Source: Litorimonas sp965205225
GTDB taxonomy: Bacteria; Pseudomonadota; Alphaproteobacteria; Caulobacterales; Maricaulaceae
DNA: 64,000 nt
Assembly: GCA_965205225.1 (NCBI GenBank)
Contig: CBDBFZ010000001.1
Coordinates: forward strand, 72,989-136,988
Reading direction: 5' to 3'
In this document: positions 49,130 through 58,644 of the stretch, piece after piece
Layout: each line of letters starts with the position of its first letter
Position numbering within the stretch: the stretch's first letter is position 1
Made by a program: the position numbers and the translations under genes
The notes under the pieces: model-generated
What the model was told of the DNA's origin: nothing
The model's input: only the letters and a program-made list of their open reading frames with translations
Database searches by the model: none

Positions 49130-49467
49130 GTGTCGTCATCCCCCGCCCTAGTGTCGTCCCTATTTGCCGCGCGCTCCCGTCCAAAAGGCTGAAATTATTG
49201 AATGATTCTGTGTCAAGTGTCGCGGTGTCGTGTTTCCGTCGGATATTGGGCCAGATTTCTGAAGCCGTTTTCAATGAGATTGACTGGGCGGCGAGCGGTC
49301 AGGGTGAAGATTTGTCAGATAGTTTTCTCGGATTGGCGACACCGCGACACTTGACATGTTGTTTTTATGTATCCTTCTTTGAAAAAAACTCTATAAAACA
49401 AAGATTTAGCGGCAGTGTCGTCCTCGGCGAAAAAAGTGTCGCGACTCTCTCAAACAGTGTCGTGACC
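49130..49467. other. AGTGTCG iteron cluster, candidate replication origin
   Basis: Nine copies of GTGTCG occur in about 330 bases, seven forward (49130, 49151, 49217, 49225, 49415, 49436, 49457) and two reversed (49337, 49345). Most are preceded by A. The pair at 49211-49230 is an exact inverted repeat, 20 bases long, of 49337-49356. An A/T-rich patch (about 49378-49408) could melt. This is the structure of an iteron origin or a cooperative regulator site. Confidence 0.65.
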
Positions 49468-49611
49468 TTTGGGCGGGCGGGGTTGAGCTATTTGCCATGG
49501 GCGGGGCTGGGCGGTCTGGCCCAGCAGGATCAGCGGGCCTATGTTGCCCAGCGCATTGATGCGGCGATTGAGCAGGCGCGAAGTCATCGGCAGCGGCGGT
49601 GCGCGGCATGA
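49462..49611 (+). CDS. Small open frame before DUF6456 gene (doubtful)
   Basis: A 49-codon frame from GTG 49462, ending in an ATGA overlap with the next gene. The C-terminal part ('GLAQQDQRAYVAQRIDAAIE') looks like a real helix. The same frame is open back to 49123, but that part is made of the iterons and is unlikely to be protein. There is no clear ribosome-binding site. Confidence 0.35.
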   Translation: MTFGRAGLSYLPWAGLGGLAQQDQRAYVAQRIDAAIEQARSHRQRRCAA

Positions 49612-50234
49612 TGACGGCGATACAGCTGGCGCGTATAGGGGAGGCGGTCTTTGTGGCTGCTTATTGGCATGGTTGTGAAGATCGGCCTCACCCTAGCGAG
49701 ACGATGACGATGTTCAAAAAGCGCCGGCGCAAATATAAGTTGGCGCAGGCCGAGGCGGCTCGGGTGGATCCCGCTACGCCGATTGATCGCCGCGCGTTGC
49801 AGGGCCGGATGCGGGCAGGCGGTCCGTCGGGCTGTCGGCGCGGAGCGGATTTGCCAGCAGTTTTGATGACCTGGTTTAATCGCGGCCTGGCGAGCGCCGT
49901 CATGGTCCGCGCGGCGGAACGGTTTATCTCTGATTATCATGCGGGGTTCAGCCGGACAGTGCGCGGCGTGCGGTATGCGGAGCGGGTCGATGGCGGCGGC
50001 GGGTCTGGTGACGGTGAGATCCCCGGACTGGATGCGCGTGAGCGGCACGCTGCGGCGATGGCGGCGATGGGATTGTCGACTGCCCCTGCGGTGAAGGCGT
50101 GGTTAGTTGACGGCGTAAGTGCTGGCACTGCTGTTTCTGTATCAAGCGGGTGGAAGAAAGATAGTTCGGCTCGCGCGGCGGCAGGCGGCGCGCTTCTGGT
50201 CGGCTTGGATAGTCTTGTGAAATTTTACGGTTGA
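49608..50234 (+). CDS. DUF6456-domain protein, possible late regulator
   Basis: A 208-residue protein. ATG 49608 overlaps the preceding stop. The C-terminal ~105 residues ('GVRYAERVDGGG', 'ERHAAAMAAMGL', 'GWKKDSSARAAAGGALLVGL', 'LDSLVKFYG') match the DUF6456 pattern found in alphaproteobacterial DNA-binding proteins. The N-terminal half is basic ('MFKKRRRKYKLAQAEAARVD'). Sitting directly upstream of the packaging genes, it occupies the place of late-gene activators such as RinA/ArpU/Q, so I suggest control of late transcription. No direct evidence. Confidence 0.6.
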   Translation: MMTAIQLARIGEAVFVAAYWHGCEDRPHPSETMTMFKKRRRKYKLAQAEAARVDPATPIDRRALQGRMRAGGPSGCRRGADLPAVLMTWFNRGLASAVMVRAAERFISDYHAGFSRTVRGVRYAERVDGGGGSGDGEIPGLDARERHAAAMAAMGLSTAPAVKAWLVDGVSAGTAVSVSSGWKKDSSARAAAGGALLVGLDSLVKFYG

Positions 50235-50430
50235 CCCCGGGCCCCGGGCCGAGTAGAAATCAGATATTCTCCCAAGAACCATCGAAAATTATACGCTCGG
50301 GTCCTTCCTCGGACCCGAGATGTAAATGGTGGGCCTTAGGCATTTATAAAATCCGTCTCTGGATTTTCTGAAAAGGGTTGCGTTTTCTCCTTCGGTTTGC
50401 GTTTCCCGCCCGCGGTTTTGGCCGCATAAA
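50235..50430. other. Candidate cos/packaging region
   Basis: The only sizeable non-coding gap before terS. In order it has a GC dyad CCCCGGGCCCCGGG (50235-50248), a perfect hairpin CTCGGGTCC/GGACCCGAG with six-base loop (50296-50319), and direct repeats GGTTGCGTTTTC (50376-50387) and GGTTTGCGTTTCCCG (50394-50408). This resembles lambda's cosN followed by cosB R-sites upstream of Nu1. The hairpin could also be a terminator, but it lacks a T-run. Confidence 0.5.
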
Positions 50431-51108
50431 ATGACGAAAGAAAAAATCAGCATAACCGCCTGTGCCAAGAGGCTGAGTGTGTCCGAACGCGCGCCTGTCT
50501 CTCGCCAAGCCTTGACCAAATATATCGACAGGCACGACCTCCCGACCTACAAAAAGGGCAAGCGCCGCGTCGTCCTGCTGGACGAAATCGCCGCCGCCCG
50601 CCAATCCTTCACCCGCGAAGTGCAGCGCGGGCTCCACAGCGAAACTCACGAGATCGACACACCCGAAGCGCCGCAAAAATTCGCCAGCCTCGACACAGCT
50701 CGCGACGCGAAAGCCCGCAAGGAAAACGCTCAGGCCGAGCGCGAAGAGCTGGCACTCGCCAAAGCCAAAGGCGAGCTGGTCGACCTCGCCCAGGCCGAAG
50801 CCGCCGCGTCCGAAACGTTCACGGTTTTGAAAGATCATCTGATCGGTGCGACCTTGTCCGACACGGCCGACCGCGTCATATCCGTGCTCGGCCTGGGCGA
50901 TGCATCCAAGCGCCCGGTGCAGGCCGCCATCCGCGAAACCCTCGACACCGCCCTAATCGCCGTCGCCGACACGCTGACCGAACTACTCGCCGATATGGCC
51001 GACGAAGCCCCAACTGATACGCGCCAGCGCTTTGACTATCTTACCGCCGCCGCTGCAGCCCTGCGCGCAGATCCTGCGCAGATCGCCGGCCTGATGGACG
51101 CTGCCTGA
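50431..51108 (+). CDS. terS: Terminase small subunit, gpNu1-like
   Basis: A 225-residue protein. The N-terminal winged helix-turn-helix ('ISITACAKRLSV', 'SRQALTKYIDRHDLPTYKKG', 'RRVVLLDEIAAAR') resembles Nu1-type cos-binding domains. It is followed by an Ala/Glu/Arg coiled coil (about 85-130) for oligomerisation and a helical C-terminus that should contact TerL. It recognises the packaging site and licenses DNA cutting. The ATG has no strong Shine-Dalgarno. It lies directly after the putative cos region, and its stop overlaps the TerL start (TGATG). Confidence 0.82.
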   Translation: MTKEKISITACAKRLSVSERAPVSRQALTKYIDRHDLPTYKKGKRRVVLLDEIAAARQSFTREVQRGLHSETHEIDTPEAPQKFASLDTARDAKARKENAQAEREELALAKAKGELVDLAQAEAAASETFTVLKDHLIGATLSDTADRVISVLGLGDASKRPVQAAIRETLDTALIAVADTLTELLADMADEAPTDTRQRFDYLTAAAAALRADPAQIAGLMDAA

Positions 51109-53312
51109 TGCGCCTCATCGCATTCCCTCCCCGTAAAATTCTGACTGGTCTGGTCTGCGCCTCCGTCATGGTCGCTCAGTTTGCGGCCGCCGCCATTCCG
51201 CGGCAGCAAAGCACGGTCTCGACCTGGGCCGGCACGACCCGCATGGTCTCGGCCGAATCTGGCTCCCGCTTCCCGGGCCGCTGGGATCCGAACCGGGTCC
51301 CATATCTCAACGCCATTATGGACGCATGCGGCCCGCAGGACCCGTCACAGATCATCGCCATCCCCGGCTCCGCCCAGTCTGGCAAATCCGAAGTCGCGCT
51401 GAACACCATTGGCCGCGCGATCGAGGAGGACCCGATGGGCATCCTCGTCGTCCTTCCGACCCACACAGAGGCCGCAAAATGGTCTGAAATCAAGCTGGAG
51501 CCGATGATCTCGGCCACGCCAGAGCTCGTCCGCCGCGTCTATTCCCGCCACGGCGAAAAACGCAGTTCTCAATCGCGCAAGAAATTTCGCGACGGCTTTC
51601 TTCAAATCGCCTCGGCCAACGCCACTGCCAATCTGCAGATGATCTCGGTCGGCTTGATTGTTGATGAGGAGGTCAGCGAGTGGCCGCTTCCCGATCCCGA
51701 TGATGATCGCGGCGATCCTTTCGATCAGGCACAGGCCCGCGGAACTATTTATGGCGAATCGCTCAAAACCATCGTCCCGTCGACCCCGGGCAAAATCGGT
51801 GCCTGCCGCGTCTCGGCCCTGTACGCTGTCGGCACGCAGCATCGCTGGGTCTGGACCTGCCCGCATTGCGGCGATGGGTTCATCCCGCGCTTTGCCCACC
51901 TGGTCCGTACCGGCTCGGGCACGACGGCTCGGGTTGATCTCGCCCCGCCTTGCTGCGGGGTTCTGATCGGGCACGCTCATAAAACAGCGATGAACCTGTC
52001 CGGCCGCTGGGTCCCGACCTTCCCCTCCGAAAACCCGAACAATCCGGCCCCGGCCGCCAAACCCAATCCGAAAGACCCTTCTGACAGGCGCCTCGCCGAC
52101 GTCATCCCCGCCGCCGATATTGACGCGGCGGTGGCCCGGGATTGTGAGGGGCGGGATAAAAGTTTCCACATTTGGCAGGGTATCTCGCCCTTCTCGACCT
52201 GGACGATCATCCACCGCAAATATCGCGAGGCCAAAGGTGATCCGGCCAAGATGATCGCTTTTACGCAGCAGGTTTTGGGCGAAGCCTATGACGCGGAGAT
52301 GGACACGCCAGATTATGAACGCCTGTTCGAAATGGCTGGCGGCGCGCCTAACATCAAAACTTCGCCCGTTCGCCGCGGCATTGTTCCCACCTGGGCTAGC
52401 TTCCTGACCGCCGCGGCAGACCTGCAGGGTGACCGCTTCGAGTGGGCCGTCTATGCCTGGGGTCCAGGCCCGCGAGGCGCTTGTATTGATCACGGCGTCA
52501 TTGACACGCCCCCGCTACAGCCCTCTGGCTGGCGCGATCTGCGCGCCGTCTATGCGCGCGAATATGCCTCGCCCCATCTACGCCCGCAAATGGCGCGCAG
52601 AATGGGCACAGATACGGGTGGCCATGATACCCAGGCGGCCTACCGCTTTATCGTGGGCAATCCAGACGTGATCGGCTTGAAGGGTATGACGGGCCCCAAT
52701 GCCCGGTTTGAGCCGCTGCATCAACCCTCGCGCAAAGGTGGCCGCCTAAAATCCCGCGACGGGGCGACGGCGCTGCGCGTCCCGCTCACCCTGCTCAACA
52801 CGCATAAGCTTAAAAAATATGTCTATTCAGGGCTCGATAATGCGCTGATGGCCTATGATGCGGGTACTATTGGGGAGGGGCTACACCTCTTCTTCCACGA
52901 CGAAATCGAAGCTGAATTTACACAGCAAATAACCGCTGAACAGCTGATCGTCGACCCGGTCCGCAATCAGGAAAAATGGGTCAAAACGGCCTCACGTCCG
53001 AATGAACAGCTCGACCTCGCCGTCTACAACCTATCACTCTCCATCCAATTCGGCCTGTTCCGAATGACGACGGATGATTGGGAAACCCTGTTTTTGCGCG
53101 AAGCGTCAGACCCCGCCACCCTAGACCTGACGCCGCTCGAATTACTCGCCCGCGAAGAGGCCGACACCCCCGCCCCGCTGCCCCGCCAGAGCGACAAAGA
53201 CGCTGCTGACGGCCCCAAAATCCCGGACTGGTTGCGCCGCCAGATCGATATGAACAAAGGCGCGTCCCAATTGCCCAAGCCCAGCTCGCCAAAATCGGGG
53301 CCGTCATCATGA
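51108..53312 (+). CDS. terL: Terminase large subunit, lambda gpA family (complete)
   Basis: A 734-residue packaging motor and nuclease. The ATPase has Walker A 'GSAQSGKS' (87-94) and Walker B 'LIVDEE' (183-188). A zinc-like Cys set 'CPHCG' (251-255) with Cys282/Cys283 follows, as in GpA proteins. The nuclease half contains 'TAAADLQGDRFEWAVYAWG' and 'DTGGHDTQAAYRF' with candidate metal-binding Asp residues. The C-terminal 60 residues are Pro/Ser-rich and should bind the portal. Length is near lambda gpA (641) plus this tail. The GpA family points to cos-type packaging. The C-terminal part is repeated at 2-709. Confidence 0.95.
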   Translation: MRLIAFPPRKILTGLVCASVMVAQFAAAAIPRQQSTVSTWAGTTRMVSAESGSRFPGRWDPNRVPYLNAIMDACGPQDPSQIIAIPGSAQSGKSEVALNTIGRAIEEDPMGILVVLPTHTEAAKWSEIKLEPMISATPELVRRVYSRHGEKRSSQSRKKFRDGFLQIASANATANLQMISVGLIVDEEVSEWPLPDPDDDRGDPFDQAQARGTIYGESLKTIVPSTPGKIGACRVSALYAVGTQHRWVWTCPHCGDGFIPRFAHLVRTGSGTTARVDLAPPCCGVLIGHAHKTAMNLSGRWVPTFPSENPNNPAPAAKPNPKDPSDRRLADVIPAADIDAAVARDCEGRDKSFHIWQGISPFSTWTIIHRKYREAKGDPAKMIAFTQQVLGEAYDAEMDTPDYERLFEMAGGAPNIKTSPVRRGIVPTWASFLTAAADLQGDRFEWAVYAWGPGPRGACIDHGVIDTPPLQPSGWRDLRAVYAREYASPHLRPQMARRMGTDTGGHDTQAAYRFIVGNPDVIGLKGMTGPNARFEPLHQPSRKGGRLKSRDGATALRVPLTLLNTHKLKKYVYSGLDNALMAYDAGTIGEGLHLFFHDEIEAEFTQQITAEQLIVDPVRNQEKWVKTASRPNEQLDLAVYNLSLSIQFGLFRMTTDDWETLFLREASDPATLDLTPLELLAREEADTPAPLPRQSDKDAADGPKIPDWLRRQIDMNKGASQLPKPSSPKSGPSS

Positions 53313-53590
53313 CCGCCTCGCGCTGCAATCAGCTAAAAACAGAGATCGCCGAAGCCAGACAGGCGCTGGCAGAGAAACGTCTCGGCCACCAGGCGGTGCT
53401 GGTTCAAATGGGCCCAGAAGTGACCCGGTTCGCGGGTACTTCGATCAGCGCTATTCAGGCCCATATCGCCGATCTGGAATCCGAATTCACCGGCCTGTCT
53501 TGCCCTGCCTTACTGGGCGAGGCGGCAGCAGACACAATTCCCCGCCGCAAACGCCGCGGCCCCCTGCGCGGACCGATCGGGCGCCGCTAA
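53309..53590 (+). CDS. gpW-like head-tail connector (second pass)
   Basis: Same locus as 706-987, here directly after the complete large terminase gene, confirming the terL-W junction without the window edge. Confidence 0.75.
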   Translation: MTASRCNQLKTEIAEARQALAEKRLGHQAVLVQMGPEVTRFAGTSISAIQAHIADLESEFTGLSCPALLGEAAADTIPRRKRRGPLRGPIGRR

Positions 53591-53596
53591 CTCGCC

Positions 53597-55249
53597 ATGA
53601 CCTTATCATCGCAGACTCAGGCAACCGGCTTGTTTAAGCCTGATGGCCGCGCCGTGACCCGCTCTGACGTTGCCCGCGCCCGTGCTGCTGGCAAAGTTTC
53701 GGCCCTGACCTCCCGCAGCGCCTATCGCGGCGCCGGCGGATCGACACAGGAACTGGCCGTCTTCGATGCGCCCAATCTTTCCGCCAATGCGGCCAACCGC
53801 TGGGAGCGCCAACGCATTGCCGATCGCGCCCGTCAACTGGTGCGCGACGAAGCCGAAGCCGCCGCCGGCGTGCGCGAATCCGTCGGCATGGTCGTCGGAT
53901 CGGGCTGGCGTCTGCGCTCACTGCCGGACGCGCCCAGCCTCGGCATTAGCGAAGAGGACGCCAAAACCCTTGGCGATTCCATTGAACGCGTCGTCTCGAC
54001 CTGGGCGACTGATCCGCTCCTGCGCTGCGATTTGGCGATGCGTCACGACTTTGGCGGCCTGCTCCGCCTGCTCTGGGGAGAATGGAAAACGGCGGGCGAG
54101 TCCCTGATCACGCTTAATCTGCGCGGCCGTTATAATCCACCACTCACCACCACCGTCAATGTGGTCGACACCGCCCGGCTCTCCACCCCGTCTGGCGAGA
54201 TCGAAACGCGATTCCTTCAGGACGGCGTCGAAATGGACGCGGACGGCGCGCCGATTGCCTATCATATTCGCCGCGCTCATCCCGGTGATTTCGGCGTCTC
54301 CGCGCTCGACACCATGATCTGGGATCGGATCCCGCGTTTTTCAGATTATGGCCGCCCGGTCTGCGCCCACGGTTTTGAATCCAAACAGCCTGGCCAGGCT
54401 CGCGGTGTCTCGCCCTTCGCGCCGCTCATCGAAACCTTCATCATGATCGGCCAGTATAAATCGGCCGAACTGCAATCCGCCCTGATCAATGCGCTGTTCG
54501 GGGCCTTTGTCCGTTCGGGATTTGATCCCCAATCTGTCGCCGAAATCCTTGGGGTCGGGGACAATAGCGGCATTGACCTGTCGACCTTCCAGGATGCGCG
54601 TTCGACCTTTTATGAAAACTCGCCCGTTGAATTTATGGGCACGCGCATCCCAGTCTTGATGCCCGGCGACAGCGTCGAGCTCAACACCGCCCCGCGCCAG
54701 GCATCCGCATTCGCAACCTTTTATCAGACGCTGATGCAGAGCGCCGCCGCACAGCTCGGCCTGTTCGAGGGCCAGATGACGGGTAATTTCAAAGGCATGA
54801 ATTACTCCAACCTACGCGGCGCGTTCAATCAGGTCTGGAATCAGGTTTATGTGCAGCGCGCTGATTTTGGCAGCCAGATCGTCCGCCCCATCATCCTCGC
54901 CCTGATTGATGAAGCCGAAGATCAAGGCCTGCTCGAAGTGCCGGCGGGCTGTGTTAATCTTTGGGATAATCCGGCGGCCTGGTGCCGCTCCGAATTTATT
55001 GGTCCGGCTCGCGGGCAGGTAGATCCCGAAAAAGAAGCGAAAGCCGAACTGCTCCGACTCGAAGGCAATCTCGACACGCGCACTGATATCGCCGCATCAC
55101 ATGGCCGGGATTTTGAAGACCTTGTCCGGACTTGGGCGCGCGAAACCGCCTTTATGAAAGAACACGGTATCAACCCCGCAGTGCGCGAATCCGCGCTGGC
55201 CCCATCAAATCCGACTGATGCACCGCCCTTTGAAGGGGCCACGACCTAA
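53597..55249 (+). CDS. Portal protein (second pass)
   Basis: Same locus as 994-2646; the 550-residue translation is identical. Confidence 0.93.
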   Translation: MTLSSQTQATGLFKPDGRAVTRSDVARARAAGKVSALTSRSAYRGAGGSTQELAVFDAPNLSANAANRWERQRIADRARQLVRDEAEAAAGVRESVGMVVGSGWRLRSLPDAPSLGISEEDAKTLGDSIERVVSTWATDPLLRCDLAMRHDFGGLLRLLWGEWKTAGESLITLNLRGRYNPPLTTTVNVVDTARLSTPSGEIETRFLQDGVEMDADGAPIAYHIRRAHPGDFGVSALDTMIWDRIPRFSDYGRPVCAHGFESKQPGQARGVSPFAPLIETFIMIGQYKSAELQSALINALFGAFVRSGFDPQSVAEILGVGDNSGIDLSTFQDARSTFYENSPVEFMGTRIPVLMPGDSVELNTAPRQASAFATFYQTLMQSAAAQLGLFEGQMTGNFKGMNYSNLRGAFNQVWNQVYVQRADFGSQIVRPIILALIDEAEDQGLLEVPAGCVNLWDNPAAWCRSEFIGPARGQVDPEKEAKAELLRLEGNLDTRTDIAASHGRDFEDLVRTWARETAFMKEHGINPAVRESALAPSNPTDAPPFEGATT

Positions 55250-55254
55250 ACACC

Positions 55255-56937
55255 ATGCCTGACATTGCCAACATCCCGCTCACCCTGACCCTGACAGGGC
55301 GTCCACTGCTGCTTTATCCGGGCGTCGTACCAGAGCTCAATGCCCGCCTGACCGACGCCCATCGCGGTCGGGCCGAACGCCGCACCGCACACCTAACCAA
55401 TCGTGCCCTGCGCCGGGCCGCCCGCCAGGCTTCTCCATCGCCCGATGCCGCCGCACCGGCGACAGTCACGCTTGGCCTGCCGGACTCGGTCACCGCGCCC
55501 AATGCTAAACTGATCCTTAATCCACAAGCAGATGAGGGCGACCCCGACTCCGCCGCCCCCTATCTCGCCATCATCGAAATAAACGGCCCTTTGCTCAACA
55601 AAGCCTGGCTGATGCAGGATGACATGGGTCAGGCGATAATCTGCATGGACGGCTATGACCGGATCGAAGCCGCCGCCACTCGCGCTGTACTGGATGATCA
55701 ATGCGCCGGCCTGCTGCTGGCTATCGACAGTCCGGGCGGACACGTCATGGGATGTTTTGAATGTGCCGATGCACTCCGTGCTTTGGATGCTGTTAAGCCG
55801 ATCACGGCGCATACTGACGGCATGATGTGCTCCGGCGCTTACGCCATTGGCGCGGCGACTCGGCGCATCTCCGCTTCGCTCACCGCTTATATCGGCTCGG
55901 TCGGCGTCATATATGGGCGCGTCGACGAGACGGCGAAACTGGAGCAGGCCGGCATCCGCATTGATCTGATCACGTCAGGCCCGCAGAAAAGTTGGGGCTA
56001 TCCCGAATCCAAAATGGATGAGGCCGAAGCCGCCGCGCTCCATACCGAAATCAATCAAATCGCGGACATGTTCGCAGACCGCGTCGCCGCCACCCGCCCG
56101 CTGGACTCCGCCGCCATTCTCGCCCTGGAGGCCGGGACCTGGATGGCTGGTGATGCGGTAACCCGCGGCCTGTCCGACGCCACCGAACGCAAAGACGCCG
56201 CGCTCGAAACCCTTGCTCAAATTGCTCTCGCGCCGGCCCCCGTCCCGGCGGCGAATAGCCAATCTAACCCTGACGGGACCCCACCAACCGAAAAGGAGGC
56301 TTCGATGAAGTCCACGCTAAAACTTCGGGCGGCCCTGTCGGCCTCCCTGCTCGCCATTGCATCAGTGATGGCGACCAACCACCCCGCCGCGGCTGGTCTT
56401 GACAAGACCGCGCTCACCGCCGCCCTCAAGGCCGAAACAGAATCCACGGTTGATGCGATGGAGGATGATGAGATCGCCGCCGCCGCCGAGGAAGATACGG
56501 ACGAAATGGAAGATGATGATGACATCTCCGCTATGGATGAAGACGAAATGGATGATGATGAGGATGAGGATGTCTCCGCGACTAAGATCGCCGCGTCTCG
56601 CATCGCCCACGCCGCCCTCGCTCGCGTCAAGGCGTTATCCACGCCAAAATCGGCGCTCACCGATCAAATCGATCCGGCCACTGCCACCGCGATCCAGGCT
56701 CTGCCAGAGGCTAAAGGCCGAGACAGACAGGCAGCGGCCCTCTCCATCACGCCCGGCATGACGGTGGATAGTGCCCGGCGCATCCTCGGTGCGTCTGGTA
56801 AGGATAAGACCTCGCGTCTCGCCACAGTGCCGGACCCGAAAGTTGGTGCCGCCCCGCGCAGCTCCAAGGTCAGCCCCGCCGACGCCGCCCAACTGGCCAA
56901 CGCCAAAGCGATCCGCGAAAAAGCGGGTCTCGCTTAG
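55255..56937 (+). CDS. Head maturation protease with scaffold (second pass)
   Basis: Same locus as 2652-4334, with catalytic Ser193 and Lys245 and the acidic tract unchanged. Confidence 0.9.
   Translation: MPDIANIPLTLTLTGRPLLLYPGVVPELNARLTDAHRGRAERRTAHLTNRALRRAARQASPSPDAAAPATVTLGLPDSVTAPNAKLILNPQADEGDPDSAAPYLAIIEINGPLLNKAWLMQDDMGQAIICMDGYDRIEAAATRAVLDDQCAGLLLAIDSPGGHVMGCFECADALRALDAVKPITAHTDGMMCSGAYAIGAATRRISASLTAYIGSVGVIYGRVDETAKLEQAGIRIDLITSGPQKSWGYPESKMDEAEAAALHTEINQIADMFADRVAATRPLDSAAILALEAGTWMAGDAVTRGLSDATERKDAALETLAQIALAPAPVPAANSQSNPDGTPPTEKEASMKSTLKLRAALSASLLAIASVMATNHPAAAGLDKTALTAALKAETESTVDAMEDDEIAAAAEEDTDEMEDDDDISAMDEDEMDDDEDEDVSATKIAASRIAHAALARVKALSTPKSALTDQIDPATATAIQALPEAKGRDRQAAALSITPGMTVDSARRILGASGKDKTSRLATVPDPKVGAAPRSSKVSPADAAQLANAKAIREKAGLA
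56305..56937 (+). CDS. Nested scaffold (second pass)
   Basis: Same as 3702-4334; its AGGAGG is at 56294-56299. Confidence 0.8.
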   Translation: MKSTLKLRAALSASLLAIASVMATNHPAAAGLDKTALTAALKAETESTVDAMEDDEIAAAAEEDTDEMEDDDDISAMDEDEMDDDEDEDVSATKIAASRIAHAALARVKALSTPKSALTDQIDPATATAIQALPEAKGRDRQAAALSITPGMTVDSARRILGASGKDKTSRLATVPDPKVGAAPRSSKVSPADAAQLANAKAIREKAGLA

Positions 56938-56994
56938 CCCCCTGTCTGGGCCACGCGGCCCAGACCTCTCCCCATCTAATCAAGGACCCACATT

Positions 56995-57378
56995 ATGGCT
57001 TACCCTAGCGACAGCAGCACGATACGCCGCAAACTCTCCGATTGGCTCAAATACGAAGCCGATCCCAATCATTGCCGAAACGAGGCCGTCCTCACCGCCC
57101 CGGCTGGAGGCTATGACCTGCAAACCGGCACGCTTCTGACCGGCGGTGACACGCCCGTCCCTTACGTCGAATCCGCGCCAAAGGCGGTCACAGGCATCCT
57201 CATCACGGATGTCAAAATCGACGAAGACGATGACCTCCCCATTGCTCAGCTCAGAAGAGGTCCGGCCACGATCAATACCAATGAGATCAATATGCCCACC
57301 GCTTCGGCCAAAAATACCACGGTCACCACCGCGCTAACCAAGCTTAACTTCAAGCTGGTGAAAGGCGTCGACGCCTAA
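56995..57378 (+). CDS. Capsid decoration protein (second pass)
   Basis: Same locus as 4392-4775. Confidence 0.85.
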   Translation: MAYPSDSSTIRRKLSDWLKYEADPNHCRNEAVLTAPAGGYDLQTGTLLTGGDTPVPYVESAPKAVTGILITDVKIDEDDDLPIAQLRRGPATINTNEINMPTASAKNTTVTTALTKLNFKLVKGVDA

Positions 57379-57462
57379 ATCCCGCTCACCCTGACCTTCT
57401 GGTCGGCGCGGCATCCCCCGCGCCGGCCTCAACCCTGCCCCCCTCCTTAGAAAGAAATCGCC

Positions 57463-58494
57463 ATGACTTTTCCCTTCAATATCAATCGCGTCGCCCAAGC
57501 GGTCGACGTTCTGCCCAATCTTTACAACCGCGTCGGCGAACTGGTTGGGTTTGAACCGATCCGCCAAGCCGAAACCACGGTCACCCTGATCCGCCGCAAA
57601 GGCGAAATCGTCTTGCTGGATCCCATCGCTCGCGATGCGCCCCGGCAAGAACTGGACGGTGAAGATGAAACCTCGCTCAGTTTTGTCGTCCCTTCGCGTA
57701 AAATTGGTGCGACCCTCACGCCCAGCGATATTCAAAATATCACCGCCTTCGCCCCAGGCGAGCGTCAACTCGAACAGATGAGCTCGGCCTATAATCGGAA
57801 ATTGATGCGCGTGCGCCAACCGCATGACATCACATTCGAACATATTCGGATGGGCGCGATTAAAGGCCTGATCAAATCGCCCAAAGGCACGACCATGTAT
57901 GATTTGTTCGGCGTGTTTGATGTGCCAAAAAAGGTCATTACGGTCGATCTCACGGATGACGGTTTCGACATCCTCGCCATCACGGAACAAATTGCCGATC
58001 ATATTGGCAATAATCTGCATGGCGAAACGGCTACGGGCATCCACGCCCTCGTCGATTCGGCTGCCATTCGCCAGCTGCGCACGCATAAGAGCTACCAGAA
58101 ATATCTGGACGGTCATGCCGCATCGCTGGAACAGTTGGCCGCCTCGCGGGCGACGGTCACCAGCCCAAATAATCAGCGCTCGCTATTGGTCGATGGCGTG
58201 ATCCTCGAAGGCTATTCGGGTCAGGCGAAGAACTCCGCCGGCACGAACGTCAAATTCATTGATGACAATCGCGGTCACGTCTTTCCAACCGGGACGACGA
58301 CCATGTTCTCGGATGTGGATGTGCCGGCCAACCGGACCGATGAGGTCAATGTTGCCCCGTCGACCGAGATCAAAATCTATCCGTATGAATTGCCGCAAGG
58401 TAAGGGCTTCGATCTGGACACGGAAAGCAACAAAATGGCCTTCTGTAACCGGCCCGAGGCGCTGATCGAGCTGCAATTCACCCTGGCTGCCTAA
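57463..58494 (+). CDS. Major capsid protein (second pass)
   Basis: Same locus as 4860-5891, again closed by the intrinsic terminator. Confidence 0.93.
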   Translation: MTFPFNINRVAQAVDVLPNLYNRVGELVGFEPIRQAETTVTLIRRKGEIVLLDPIARDAPRQELDGEDETSLSFVVPSRKIGATLTPSDIQNITAFAPGERQLEQMSSAYNRKLMRVRQPHDITFEHIRMGAIKGLIKSPKGTTMYDLFGVFDVPKKVITVDLTDDGFDILAITEQIADHIGNNLHGETATGIHALVDSAAIRQLRTHKSYQKYLDGHAASLEQLAASRATVTSPNNQRSLLVDGVILEGYSGQAKNSAGTNVKFIDDNRGHVFPTGTTTMFSDVDVPANRTDEVNVAPSTEIKIYPYELPQGKGFDLDTESNKMAFCNRPEALIELQFTLAA

Positions 58495-58518
58495 GTCTGC
58501 TCGCCAGGACAGACATTC

Positions 58519-58556
58519 AAAGCCCGCCGGTCTCAAGAGTTTCCGGCGGGCTTTTT
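58519..58556 (+). terminator. Terminator after capsid gene (second pass)
   Basis: Same hairpin and T-run as 5916-5953. Confidence 0.9.
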
Positions 58557-58592
58557 AAGCCTGTCTCTCATCCCAAATCCAACCAGCGAACA

Positions 58593-58626
58593 GACCTCGT
58601 AGACGACGTCTACGAGGTTCCTCCAA
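58593..58626. repeat. 34-nt palindromic element (copy 1, second pass)
   Basis: Same site as 5990-6023. Per genome unit there are therefore two copies, this one and 36442-36475. Confidence 0.9.
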
Positions 58627-58644
58627 TCCTTGAAAGGACTGACC

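Noticed and set aside
49123..49461. Upstream extension of the small frame through the iteron region
   Set aside because: The translation is dictated by GTGTCG repeats and contains no protein-like pattern.
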